DNA of 64,000 nucleotides from Chitinophagaceae bacterium (GTDB lineage Bacteria > Bacteroidota > Bacteroidia > Chitinophagales > Chitinophagaceae): assembly GCA_019638625.1 (NCBI GenBank), contig JAHBTK010000003.1:496001-560000 (forward strand), read 5' to 3'. The translations under genes were made by a program, and so were the position numbers. Below are positions 44,107 through 52,879 of this stretch, piece by piece. The notes beneath the pieces are model-generated. The model saw nothing but the letters and a program-made list of their open reading frames with translations. It was not told the origin of the DNA and did not search any database. Position 1 is the stretch's first letter. Each line of letters starts with the position of its first letter.

Positions 44107-44149
44107 AGGCTATAAGAAAGGAAATTATTCCAGTCTTATAGCTTTTTTA
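44107..44149 (+). terminator. Terminator after clpC
   Basis: GCTATAAGA (44109-44117) pairs with TCTTATAGC (44134-44142) across a 16-base loop, followed by TTTTTTA. It lies 25 bases after the clpC stop. It covers the last codons of the convergent DUF2905 gene (stop at 44136), so the two genes share 3' sequence. Confidence 0.75.
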
Positions 44150-44357
44150 TTAACCATAGTATCGCGGATACCAGCAGGCTGAACAATACCATCGTGGTAA
44201 TGGGAAAATAGAAGCTGCTGTTGTCGTTTTCTATCCGGATATCGCCGGGCAGCCGTCCTATCCACCGGAGTTTGTCGTGGAAGAAATAAACCACGACCCC
44301 GATAACAATGAGCATAACTCCAATGAAGATGATGTATTTGCCGCTTTGCGCATTCAT
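44136..44357 (-). CDS. DUF2905 small membrane protein
   Basis: 73 residues, two membrane segments (about 8-26 and 50-70). The loop WIGRLPGDIRIENDNSSFYFP is the diagnostic DUF2905 block. Function unknown; widespread across bacteria. Single gene, convergent with clpC. Confidence 0.9.
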   Translation of the reverse strand: MNAQSGKYIIFIGVMLIVIGVVVYFFHDKLRWIGRLPGDIRIENDNSSFYFPITTMVLFSLLVSAILWLIKKL

Positions 44358-44491
44358 ACCCGCTAAATTAACACAGTTTTACCGAGAGCGATAATTGATG
44401 TGAATCAACAAATTATGTCATACATCCTAATCATAGCCCTATTTGCAAATATTAGCTATTTTTGGTTCCGATCGAAATTATCACAGCTTAT

Positions 44492-46150
44492 ATGAAGCAG
44501 AAAAATATCCGGGCTTACCTGAACCACCCTGTAATCCCCTCAGCTTTGGAAGTTCTTATTATCGTAGTGCTTGCCATGGTACCGCTGCTTATGAGCTTTC
44601 CCTACAAAGTCGGGATCTATTTAACCTGGGAAGGAGCCTACAGGATAAGCGAAGGGCAGATCCCCTTTCGCGATTTTGGTCTGCCGATGGGCGGCTTTTA
44701 CTGGATCATCCCGGCCCTGTTTGTCAAGCTTTTTGGCCCGGGGCTTTTATCGCTCATCAAGGCACAGGTATTTATCAATATTCTTTCCGGGCTGGCTTTC
44801 CGTTCCATCCTGAAAAGTCTCTCTGTTGCGCCGGCAATCAGGATATCAGGTGTTTTGGTTTTCTGTCTTTCTTTTTCATTCCGGAACTATTGGCCCTGGT
44901 ATAATCATACCGTTATTGTTTTCGGATTCATCGCACTGGCTTTTTTGCTGAGGGGAATTTTTGCCCCCGGTGTAAGGAACGCACGGATCAATTTGATCCT
45001 GGCGGGAATATTCACCTATATCAGCTTCTTTACCAAACAGGATGGCGGGGGACTGATTTTCCTGATATGCCTGTTTCTTATTGTATACAATAGCTGGTTC
45101 GAAAAAAAATGGAGTTTCATCGTTTTCTACCTGGCGCCACTGGTGTTGCTCACAAGTTTGACGGTGCTGTACTTTTCGCAATGGAACTTTCATTACTGGT
45201 TCAACTACGGCCAATTACCACATAATGCACGGGTAGACAAAAATGATATCATCGATATTTTTATGGCTGATTCAGGCTGGTTGCGGTTTTATACTTTCAT
45301 CATCCTAATCCAGATATTCTGGCAATTCAAAGATTGGAAAAGCTTTGTTTCAGACAAACGCTACATCACTTTCCTTTTGCTTATACTTGGCATATTGTGT
45401 ATGGCGGCTATTTACCAGGTAACCAGCTATACGCCGGAGGATTGTAATATCTTCTTCCATGCCTTTGCCTATATTTTCATTGTCAGCAATATGGTTTCCG
45501 TATTCCGTATGGATACCCGTAGTTTTAAATTTGCTTCATTGCTGGTGGCCGGGGCTCTTTTGTGGTGGAGCCAGATTTACTGGCTTCATATGAAACGATT
45601 GTTCATTACGTCCACCAATGTTAACCGGCATATCACATCACCCACGGGTGAAAATGTAGTGAATATGCATAATGCGATAATGTACAGGAAGGATACGAAC
45701 AGGGTGGAAATGGGAGAATGGGTGTACACGGATTTACCTACATTGAAAAAAGTAAAACTACCCCCTCCAACGGCGGATGGAATAAAACGTATTATGCAAC
45801 TGGACCTGATTAAGAACAAACCGGATTTGAAGGTATTGAACATGTCTGAATTGACGACCCTGGCGAAGGAGATCCCCTATCAGCTTGAAAGAGGAGCTGA
45901 TTTTCCCCTGTGGTATCACCTCGGCGTGGGAATGTTTAACAGGGATGCGGAAATGCTGGAGAAAAAAATAAAAGAAAACTATTACGACCTTGTGTTGTTT
46001 GAAGACCTGCCCGAGTTGAACAATTTTTATCCCTACCGCGTGCAAAAAGTATTACAGGAGCATTATCAACTTGTGGATTCCTTCCTGGCGCCCCGCAGCA
46101 CCGTGCAGGGGTTTGTGGAAGTATATATCAGGAAAGAAAGCAACAATTAA
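44492..46150 (+). CDS. Polytopic GT-C-like membrane glycosyltransferase
   Basis: 552 residues from the ATG at 44492 (MKQKNIRAYLNHPVIPSALE); the frame also opens at a TTG at 44462. About ten membrane segments occupy residues 20-380 and a soluble C-terminal domain follows. The first loop WEGAYRISEGQIPFRDFGLP is typical of GT-C (family 39/83-like) enzymes, where an acidic residue in the first periplasmic loop is catalytic. These enzymes transfer sugars from polyprenyl-phosphate donors at the periplasmic face. The acceptor is unknown. It stands alone between DUF2905 and the CBS gene. Confidence 0.7.
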   Translation: MKQKNIRAYLNHPVIPSALEVLIIVVLAMVPLLMSFPYKVGIYLTWEGAYRISEGQIPFRDFGLPMGGFYWIIPALFVKLFGPGLLSLIKAQVFINILSGLAFRSILKSLSVAPAIRISGVLVFCLSFSFRNYWPWYNHTVIVFGFIALAFLLRGIFAPGVRNARINLILAGIFTYISFFTKQDGGGLIFLICLFLIVYNSWFEKKWSFIVFYLAPLVLLTSLTVLYFSQWNFHYWFNYGQLPHNARVDKNDIIDIFMADSGWLRFYTFIILIQIFWQFKDWKSFVSDKRYITFLLLILGILCMAAIYQVTSYTPEDCNIFFHAFAYIFIVSNMVSVFRMDTRSFKFASLLVAGALLWWSQIYWLHMKRLFITSTNVNRHITSPTGENVVNMHNAIMYRKDTNRVEMGEWVYTDLPTLKKVKLPPPTADGIKRIMQLDLIKNKPDLKVLNMSELTTLAKEIPYQLERGADFPLWYHLGVGMFNRDAEMLEKKIKENYYDLVLFEDLPELNNFYPYRVQKVLQEHYQLVDSFLAPRSTVQGFVEVYIRKESNN

Positions 46151-46236
46151 CGCGTTTTTAGCCCATACCCTCCGGTTTCAATTATTTGTTGTATATTAAG
46201 GGGTAATATACATTCTCTCACTAACACTATTGAATT

Positions 46237-46674
46237 ATGAGAACTGTTGCGCAAATTTTTCAGAGAAAAGGCCATTACAACATTACAATAACGCCTGATG
46301 TAACCGTACTGGAAGCATTAAAGATCATGGCCCAGAAGAATATCGGTTCCGTAATAATCAAAGACCACAATGGAAAGTATTGCGGGTTGATGACCGAGAG
46401 GGATTATGCCAGAAAAGTGATCCTGATGGGTAAATCATCCAGTGAAACACCCGTAGGAGAGATCATGCTGGAATACCTTCCGCAGGTTACCCCGGAAAGC
46501 AGGCTGGATGAGTGTATGACTATAATGACCGCCCACAACATCCGCTATCTGCCCGTTTTTAAGGACAATGAATTTTATGGAGTAATTTCTGTGCTGGACA
46601 TTGTAAAAGAAACCATACTTGCCCAGCAGGAAACCATTGATCACCTCGAGAACTATATTCATTCTACCATGTAA
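46237..46674 (+). CDS. Two-CBS-domain protein
   Basis: 145 residues forming one Bateman module: first CBS about 15-70 (TPDVTVLEALKIMAQKNIGS), second about 80-135 (TPESRLDECMTIMTAHNIRY, then ELPVFKDNE-like LPVFKDNEFYGVISVLDIV). Such proteins sense adenine nucleotides or SAM and regulate partners. No catalytic domain is attached and no partner gene is adjacent. Cytoplasmic. A strong terminator follows. Confidence 0.93.
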   Translation: MRTVAQIFQRKGHYNITITPDVTVLEALKIMAQKNIGSVIIKDHNGKYCGLMTERDYARKVILMGKSSSETPVGEIMLEYLPQVTPESRLDECMTIMTAHNIRYLPVFKDNEFYGVISVLDIVKETILAQQETIDHLENYIHSTM

Positions 46675-46703
46675 CGACTGCCGGACCTGTTAACTGTTTG
46701 CAT

Positions 46704-46738
46704 AAAAGCCGGGCTGGATAGCCCGGCTTTTATTTTCG
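46704..46738. terminator. Bidirectional terminator between convergent genes
   Basis: AAAAGCCGGGCT (46704-46715) pairs perfectly with AGCCCGGCTTTT (46720-46731) around a 4-base loop, followed by ATTTTC. It lies 29 bases after the CBS gene and 20 bases beyond the end of the leftward SMP-30-like gene, so its A/T flanks can terminate both. Confidence 0.88.
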
Positions 46739-46757
46739 ATTGTATGGCAACAGCCGA

Positions 46758-47588
46758 TTACTGCAACTGGTAGGCTGCTACACTGTTCTTAAAAAAAGTA
46801 GGTATGTACACTATTTTCTTCACGGGATCATAACCGATATCCGCGGAGTTGATCTTCTGTTCCCTTGTATCCAGTAAGTGATCCTTTCTGCCATCTGCGT
46901 ATACATACCACACGGAACCGGCCCAACAGGAAATTATGAATTCGCCATTCCCTACATGTTCTATTCCGTCTGTACCACCCTCCATGCCGTCAGCAATTTG
47001 TTTCAGTTTGCCATTTTCCAGTTTGTTGAATGTGCCGGCATCTACCAGGTATAGATCATCATTTACTGCCAGTACGCCATTGGGGCCTTTGAGGTCTTCA
47101 ATTACTATGGAAGACTTGCCATTTTTCACCTGGTGGATCTTTTTAGTTTTGGAATCGGATACATAAATGGTTCCTTTGCGGTCGATGCTGACATCATTCA
47201 GTCCTTCAGCGCCGGCAACAGCTATCCTGTCGGTAATGGCGCCCTTTGCAATATCAATCACCACAATCACATCCAGGTCCGCTACGTATAATTTACCATT
47301 ATGGATGCCCATTCCTTTTGCCGCGTTTAACCCGGTCACCCACTCGGAAGCAATGATCTTTCCATCCAGCCCTATTTTGCCAATAGAGCCCTTTCCGTCT
47401 CTTCCCCATGGCTCACCATCAATATTTGCAGAATACAACACCTTGTTTTTGGCGTCAAATATCACAGATTCCGGAACCTTCAGAACCGAGTCTGTTTCCC
47501 ATATTTTTACAAGTTTATGCTGGGATTGAGCATTACCATACAAGAGTATAAAACAAAAAAGGATGGCACACATAAGAGCTGGTTTCAT
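46758..47588 (-). CDS. Secreted SMP-30/gluconolactonase-like beta-propeller protein
   Basis: 276 residues with signal peptide (MCAILFCFILLYGNAQ). Repeated beta-propeller blades. Candidate metal ligands of the SMP-30 lactonase type fall in VPESVIFD (Glu), GLNDVSIDRKG (Asn) and GGTDGIEHVG (Asp). Members hydrolyse sugar lactones; some propellers of this size only bind ligands. Exported to the periplasm. It lies 62 bases downstream of the aldehyde dehydrogenase gene on the same strand, which would fit a sugar-acid degradation pair but does not prove it. Confidence 0.75.
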   Translation of the reverse strand: MKPALMCAILFCFILLYGNAQSQHKLVKIWETDSVLKVPESVIFDAKNKVLYSANIDGEPWGRDGKGSIGKIGLDGKIIASEWVTGLNAAKGMGIHNGKLYVADLDVIVVIDIAKGAITDRIAVAGAEGLNDVSIDRKGTIYVSDSKTKKIHQVKNGKSSIVIEDLKGPNGVLAVNDDLYLVDAGTFNKLENGKLKQIADGMEGGTDGIEHVGNGEFIISCWAGSVWYVYADGRKDHLLDTREQKINSADIGYDPVKKIVYIPTFFKNSVAAYQLQ

Positions 47589-47650
47589 ATTTCTGCAATT
47601 TTGAAGTTGATAAAATAAATGCCTGTTATCAAAAATAAAACAATATTCCG

Positions 47651-49144
47651 TTAAGACGGGATGGCGGCCCGGGTTAATTCATTATTAACCGTTCTCCATA
47701 TCCGGAGCGGATTACTGTTTGCCAGTTCGGGCGGCAACAGGTGGTCCGGCCAGCCCTGGTAACTCAACGGGCGTGCAAAACGCCTGATACCATCAGCGCC
47801 TACAGACGTAAAGCGGCTGTCTGTAGTGGCGGGAAAAGGTCCGCCATGATGCATGGAAACGCATACCTGCACCCCTGTTGGCACTCCGTTTACAATAACC
47901 CTTCCGCATTTGCTTTTGATACTGTCAACAAGGTATTCATATTGCCGTATGTCGCCATCGGTAGCGATCAGTGTAGAAGTTAGCTGCCCTTCAATACTGT
48001 CGGCTATCTGCTGCATCTCCGCCATACTGCTGCATTTCACCACCAGAGAATAAGGACCAAAAACCTCCTGGTGCAAAACAGGGTTGTTTAAAAAGGCGCT
48101 GCCCTCCACCGATGCAATCGTAGGAATGCCTTCATTTTCTCCGGAGGCTTCGGCCGATACCGATTCTGTAGTAACTCCCTTTTGCATCAGCGCCCTGGCG
48201 CGGTTAGACGCAAAAGCTTTCGCGATCCCCGGATGCAGCATTGGGGCAGGTGCGGTCTCCCGTATTTCGGCTCCCAGTTTTTTAATAAACTGATCCAGGG
48301 ATTCGCTTTTCACTCCAAGTATTAACCCCGGGTTGGTACAGAACTGTCCGACGCTCAGCGTAATGGAAGCAGCATACTGCCTGGCGGTTTCTTCAGCGGC
48401 GGTTTTTAATTTTTCCGGGAAAAGATAAACAGGATTGATACTGCCCATTTCAGAAAATACGGGGATCGGTTCGGGGCGCTGATTAGCAAAATCATACAGG
48501 GCTTTGCCCCCGGCATAAGAGCCTGTAAAGCCAACTGCCTTCACCTGCGGGTGCATCACAATTGTTTTGCCGGTTTCCACGCCGGCGCCATGAATATGGG
48601 TGAATATTCCTTCGGGCATGCCTGTTCTCCGGGCAGCCCGCAAAATAGCCCCGGCCACACAATCAGAGGTTTCGGGATGCGCCGGGTGCGCTTTTACGAT
48701 CACCGGGCAACCGGCAGCAAAAGCGCAGGCGGTGTCGCCTCCCGCCGTAGAGTAGGCAAAGGGAAAATTGCTGGCGCCAAATACCGCTACCGGCCCCAGC
48801 GGAACCATCGTTTTGCGAATATCCGTTTTGGGAGGCGTTGCCTCTTTGTCCGCGGTATCGATCCTTATATCCATCCACCAACCGTCTTCGGCGGCAGCCG
48901 CATAACTGGTCAATTGAAAAATGGTCCTGTTGAACTCAGTTTCTATCCTCGGATAAGGCAAATGAGCTTCCTTCATGGCCAGTGCTATAGCCTCTTCCCG
49001 GATGCCTTCCATTTCTTCGGCGATCGCCCGCATAAAATCGGCTCTCTGCTTCAGGGAGTACTTCCTGTAAATAAGAAAAGCTTCCCGGGATTTGTCTATT
49101 GCCTGGTTAATTTCCTGCTCATTAAAGTCTGCATATTGCGTCAT
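47651..49144 (-). CDS. Aldehyde dehydrogenase, ketoglutarate-semialdehyde type
   Basis: 497 residues. Catalytic Cys in SVGQFCTNPG (about 269) and general-base Glu in PVFSEMGSINP (about 235); NADP-binding GPVAVFGASNFPFAYSTAGGD and GFTGSYAGGKALYD. The overall pattern is that of 2,5-dioxovalerate (alpha-ketoglutaric semialdehyde) dehydrogenases, the last step in oxidation of pentoses, glucarate or hydroxyproline to 2-oxoglutarate. No proline racemase or dehydratase genes are adjacent. It would feed the 2-oxoglutarate dehydrogenase encoded 2.5 kb away, which may be coincidence. Confidence 0.88.
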   Translation of the reverse strand: MTQYADFNEQEINQAIDKSREAFLIYRKYSLKQRADFMRAIAEEMEGIREEAIALAMKEAHLPYPRIETEFNRTIFQLTSYAAAAEDGWWMDIRIDTADKEATPPKTDIRKTMVPLGPVAVFGASNFPFAYSTAGGDTACAFAAGCPVIVKAHPAHPETSDCVAGAILRAARRTGMPEGIFTHIHGAGVETGKTIVMHPQVKAVGFTGSYAGGKALYDFANQRPEPIPVFSEMGSINPVYLFPEKLKTAAEETARQYAASITLSVGQFCTNPGLILGVKSESLDQFIKKLGAEIRETAPAPMLHPGIAKAFASNRARALMQKGVTTESVSAEASGENEGIPTIASVEGSAFLNNPVLHQEVFGPYSLVVKCSSMAEMQQIADSIEGQLTSTLIATDGDIRQYEYLVDSIKSKCGRVIVNGVPTGVQVCVSMHHGGPFPATTDSRFTSVGADGIRRFARPLSYQGWPDHLLPPELANSNPLRIWRTVNNELTRAAIPS

Positions 49145-49435
49145 AGTGAGGTTCTTTACAACGAAAAACTTTTGGGGTGGTTATCCATCAGCCGGTAATC
49201 GCATCACTAAGTTCGTTCAAATTGATGAAAGCCGGGTGCGGTATGTAAGATCTTCCCGGTACTTATGCATTGTATACTTTCGATGCGCAAACCCTCCCTT
49301 ACCGTTGAGTTTGTGAAAGCTTTCTTAAATATTGTATTCATGCATTCCTTGCAACACTACGCATCCTGTAACTCCATTATTATCCGGGAGGCCCCCTAAC
49401 CGGAAGTTTTCGTAAAACTGAAGTCCGGAACTTGC
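49145..49435. other. Intergenic region, no gene seen
   Basis: About 290 bases between the aldehyde dehydrogenase start and the rpsT terminator. No credible coding frame, tRNA or repeat found; it probably carries the dehydrogenase promoter. Confidence 0.4.
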
Positions 49436-49471
49436 CTAAAAACAAAGAAGCATTCCTTTGGAATGCTTCTT
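49436..49471 (-). terminator. Terminator of rpsT
   Basis: Read leftward, AGAAGCATTCC and GGAATGCTTCT form a perfect 11-base stem with a 3-base loop (49446-49470), followed by TTTGTTTTT. It starts 32 bases after the rpsT stop at 49503. A classic rho-independent terminator. Confidence 0.9.
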
Positions 49472-49502
49472 CAATATTTTGAATACGCTTCTAAATAAGC
49501 GA

Positions 49503-49757
49503 CTATGCCAATGTGGTAATCCTCTTAGCCAGTTTGCTTTTCAGGTGAGCGGCTTTATTCTTATGAATAACCCCTCTTTTAGCCAGCTTGTCAATCATGC
49601 TCTCTACGGAAGGCAATTGCTCTCCGGCAGCTTTTTTCTCATTCAGGGCCTTAAAATCCCTGATCGCATTACGCGTGGTTTTACCATTATACCTGTTTCT
49701 CTCCCTGCGTTTTGCTGCCTGCCGCACGTCCTTTTTTGTAGCTTTATGGTTGGCCAT
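49503..49757 (-). CDS. rpsT: 30S ribosomal protein S20
   Basis: 84 residues from the ATG at 49757, giving MANHKATKKDVRQAAKRRER, the family N-terminus. An upstream extension of the frame to 49856 would add 33 residues absent from S20 and is rejected. Highly basic; it binds 16S rRNA in the body of the small subunit. Monocistronic with its own terminator. Confidence 0.97.
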   Translation of the reverse strand: MANHKATKKDVRQAAKRRERNRYNGKTTRNAIRDFKALNEKKAAGEQLPSVESMIDKLAKRGVIHKNKAAHLKSKLAKRITTLA

Positions 49758-50003
49758 ATTATTTTTTTTGGACGGCAAAGGTAGGTCTGTTGTCAATAAT
49801 ATCCAAATTTTATCCGCAATATAATGCCTGTTTTTAAAAAAGTCTGTCCCGGGCACCCGGATTATTCATTAGGAATAAATATTATAAAGTGCGAAAAATT
49901 AATCCGGAAATCCGGCGTTAAGTAGGATGATAAAAATTAGATAAAACCTATGTAACTGCCTGTTTTTGACGGCAGTTTAGGTATGCATATCAGTAAAATG
50001 CCG

Positions 50004-50011
50004 TAGGTTTG
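50004..50011 (+). promoter_or_regulatory. Candidate -7 element of the sucAB operon
   Basis: TAGGTTTG fits TAnnTTTG and lies 27 bases before the sucA ATG at 50039, a suitable distance for a short leader. The -33 element is not clear: the nearest match, TTTA, is 24 bases upstream. Confidence 0.35.
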
Positions 50012-50038
50012 TAAACTATTTTAAATTGTCAATTTTCT

Positions 50039-52843
50039 ATGGACGATTTTTCATATATAACCGGTTCTGACCCCGAATATATTGACAACCTCTACCAGAG
50101 CTTTGTAAAAGACCCCAACAGTATTGACCCCGAATTCAAGAAATTTTTTGAAGGATTCGACTTTGCCGTTGCCAGCAACAAGGCCAATACCAATGTGCAG
50201 GTAAATGGTTCGGCAGGTAATGCTGCTACAGCCCCTGCTTTTACCACAACAGACGGAGTTGACTGGAAGAAAGAGCTGGGCGCATACAGGCTTATTCTTG
50301 GCTACAGAAATAAAGGACACCTGATAGCGGATACCAACCCTATCCGCAAGCGTAAGGACAGGAACGCTAACCTGAACCTGAACTTCTTCGGATTCACCGA
50401 GGAGGATATGGACAAAAACTACTTCGCCGGTAACCTTATAGGATTGGGCACCACTACGTTGCGTAAAATTCTTGAGCATCTTACCGCCTGTTATGCTTCC
50501 AAGGTGGGGATAGAATTTAAATATATCAGCGACCAGACGAAAGTGGATTGGCTGACGCGGGAAATGGAGAGAAATTTCACCAACCCGCTCGACCTGAAGA
50601 AAAAAGAACGCATACTGGAGAAACTGAACCAGGGGGTAATGTTCGAGCGCTTCCTCCATACCAAATATATCGGGCAAAAACGTTTCTCCCTGGAAGGGGG
50701 CGAAACCACCATACCCGCGCTGGACGCGATTATTAATAAAGCAGCCGAATTTGATGTGCATGAGGTAGTGATCGGTATGGCGCACAGGGGACGGCTGAAC
50801 ATTCTCGCCAATATCATGGGTAAAACCTACGAGCAGATATTCAGCGAGTTTGAAGGAACGGGGAAAGTAGACCAGACCATGGGAAGCGGGGATGTAAAAT
50901 ATCACCTCGGTTTTGGGAGTGAGGTACATACTCCCGATGGGCAGGTGATGCTGGTAAAGCTCATGCCTAACCCTTCACACCTGGAAGCGGTAGACCCGGT
51001 GGTGGTGGGATTTGCGCGTGGCCGGGCGAATGTATTGCATGAAGCGAATTATGAAAAAGTATTGCCCATCCTGATACATGGAGATGCCTCTATTGCGGGA
51101 CAGGGTATCGTGTACGAGGTACTGCAAATGTGCAAGCTCCAGGGGTATTATACCGGGGGAACCATTCATTTTGTGATCAATAACCAGATCGGTTTTACCA
51201 CCGATTTTGATGATGCCCGCAGTTCCGACTACTGTACTTCCCTGGCGGCTATGGTGCAGGCGCCTGTTCTTCACGTGAATGGCGACGACCCCGAAGCCGT
51301 GGTAAAATGCGCTGAAATTGCCGCCCGCTTCAGGAAGGAATTTCAGTCTGACGTATTTATTGACATGGTATGCTACAGGAAGCATGGACATAATGAGGGA
51401 GATGACCCAAAGTTCACGCAGCCTACGCTATACAACCTGATTGATAAACATCCCAATCCCCGGGAAGTATATGTAAACTACCTGCTCAAACACGGTGAGC
51501 CTGAAGCAAAGGAACTCGCCAAAAGTATGGAGAAAAAGTTCTGGGATGATTTGCAGGACCGTTTGGATGAAGTGAAACAGAATCCGTTGCCTTATACCTA
51601 TCAACAACCAGATAAATGGTGGAAACAGTTGCGCCGGGCAGATGAGGGAGATTTTGATCAGTCGCCGGAAACCGGTATCTCCCAAGAAAAGTTCAGGGCT
51701 GTTTTTGATGCCATGATGAATTGGCCGGAAGACTTTACGCCATTGCGTAAAGTGGAAAAAATAATCCAGGAGAAGATCAAACTCTTTGAAACGGAAAACA
51801 AACTTGACTGGGCCACGGCAGAACTGCTGGCTTACGGCAGTATCCTGGAAGAGGGAAAGGATGTGAGAATGAGTGGACAGGATGTGCGCAGGGGTACTTT
51901 TTCCCATCGCCATGCCGTGTTATACGACGAAAAAACAGATCAGCAGTACAACCGGCTTAGCCGGATACCGGGTGCCAGGGGTAAATACAGAATCTTCAAC
52001 TCGCATCTGAGCGAATATGGCGTACTGGGTTTTGAGTACGGCTTTGCACTGGCAAATCCGAATGCCCTGGTATTATGGGAAGCGCAGTTCGGCGATTTCT
52101 GTAATGTGGCGCAACCAATGATCGACCAGTTTATAGTAGCCGGAGAAGAGAAGTGGAACAGGATGAACGGGCTGGTCATGTTATTGCCCCATGGATATGA
52201 AGGACAGGGTCCCGAACATAGTTCCGCCAGGATGGAGCGTTTCCTGCAGATGTGCGCCCAGTTAAATATAGTGGTAACCAATATTACCACTGCTGCCAAT
52301 TTCTTCCATTCATTGCGCAGACAACTGGCATGGCCATTCCGCAAGCCCCTTATCAATTTCTCTCCTAAAGCTAATTTACGGCACCAGGGAAGTTATTCAC
52401 CGGTCGGGGAATTTATTGGCGCCACCCGGTTTCACGAAGTATTTGACGACTCCTATACCAAAGATGAAACCCAGGTGAAAAAAGTGTTGTTCTGCACCGG
52501 CAAAGTGTATTTCGATCTTCTCGATAAACAGCAAAAGGACAACAGAAGCGACGTTGCGATCATCAGGATGGAACAGATATACCCCATTCCATATAAGCAA
52601 CTTTCCGCCCTGTATACCAAATACAAAAAGGCGATATGGTATTGGGTACAGGAAGAGCCCCTGAATATGGGAGCTGCTTCCTTCCTGCAAATGAACCTTA
52701 ACTCGGGTTTGAGGCAATTTGGTTTGCCTGAGATCAACTATGGCGTTATCAGCAGGGAGAGTAGCGCGGCGCCTTCCACCGGCTTTGTGAAGGTACACGC
52801 CCAGGAGCAGAAAGAAATTGTAGAAACAGCTTTTTCAATTTAA
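50039..52843 (+). CDS. sucA: 2-oxoglutarate dehydrogenase E1 component
   Basis: 934 residues. N-terminal SYITGSDPEYIDNLYQSFVK, then a linker; TPP-binding EGAHRG-type region reads GMAHRGRLNILANIMGK (about 250-266) and GDASIAGQGIVYEVLQMCKL carries the conserved His/Asp elements; GTIHFVINNQIGFTTDF follows. The C-terminal transketolase half has EAQFGDFCNVAQPMIDQF and EGQGPEHSSARMERFLQ. It decarboxylates 2-oxoglutarate and transfers the succinyl group to the E2 lipoyl arm. sucB follows 36 bases downstream; lpd is not in the window. Confidence 0.97.
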   Translation: MDDFSYITGSDPEYIDNLYQSFVKDPNSIDPEFKKFFEGFDFAVASNKANTNVQVNGSAGNAATAPAFTTTDGVDWKKELGAYRLILGYRNKGHLIADTNPIRKRKDRNANLNLNFFGFTEEDMDKNYFAGNLIGLGTTTLRKILEHLTACYASKVGIEFKYISDQTKVDWLTREMERNFTNPLDLKKKERILEKLNQGVMFERFLHTKYIGQKRFSLEGGETTIPALDAIINKAAEFDVHEVVIGMAHRGRLNILANIMGKTYEQIFSEFEGTGKVDQTMGSGDVKYHLGFGSEVHTPDGQVMLVKLMPNPSHLEAVDPVVVGFARGRANVLHEANYEKVLPILIHGDASIAGQGIVYEVLQMCKLQGYYTGGTIHFVINNQIGFTTDFDDARSSDYCTSLAAMVQAPVLHVNGDDPEAVVKCAEIAARFRKEFQSDVFIDMVCYRKHGHNEGDDPKFTQPTLYNLIDKHPNPREVYVNYLLKHGEPEAKELAKSMEKKFWDDLQDRLDEVKQNPLPYTYQQPDKWWKQLRRADEGDFDQSPETGISQEKFRAVFDAMMNWPEDFTPLRKVEKIIQEKIKLFETENKLDWATAELLAYGSILEEGKDVRMSGQDVRRGTFSHRHAVLYDEKTDQQYNRLSRIPGARGKYRIFNSHLSEYGVLGFEYGFALANPNALVLWEAQFGDFCNVAQPMIDQFIVAGEEKWNRMNGLVMLLPHGYEGQGPEHSSARMERFLQMCAQLNIVVTNITTAANFFHSLRRQLAWPFRKPLINFSPKANLRHQGSYSPVGEFIGATRFHEVFDDSYTKDETQVKKVLFCTGKVYFDLLDKQQKDNRSDVAIIRMEQIYPIPYKQLSALYTKYKKAIWYWVQEEPLNMGAASFLQMNLNSGLRQFGLPEINYGVISRESSAAPSTGFVKVHAQEQKEIVETAFSI

Positions 52844-52879
52844 TTTGCGTTCACATTTTCTGAATAAACAGTATTTAAC

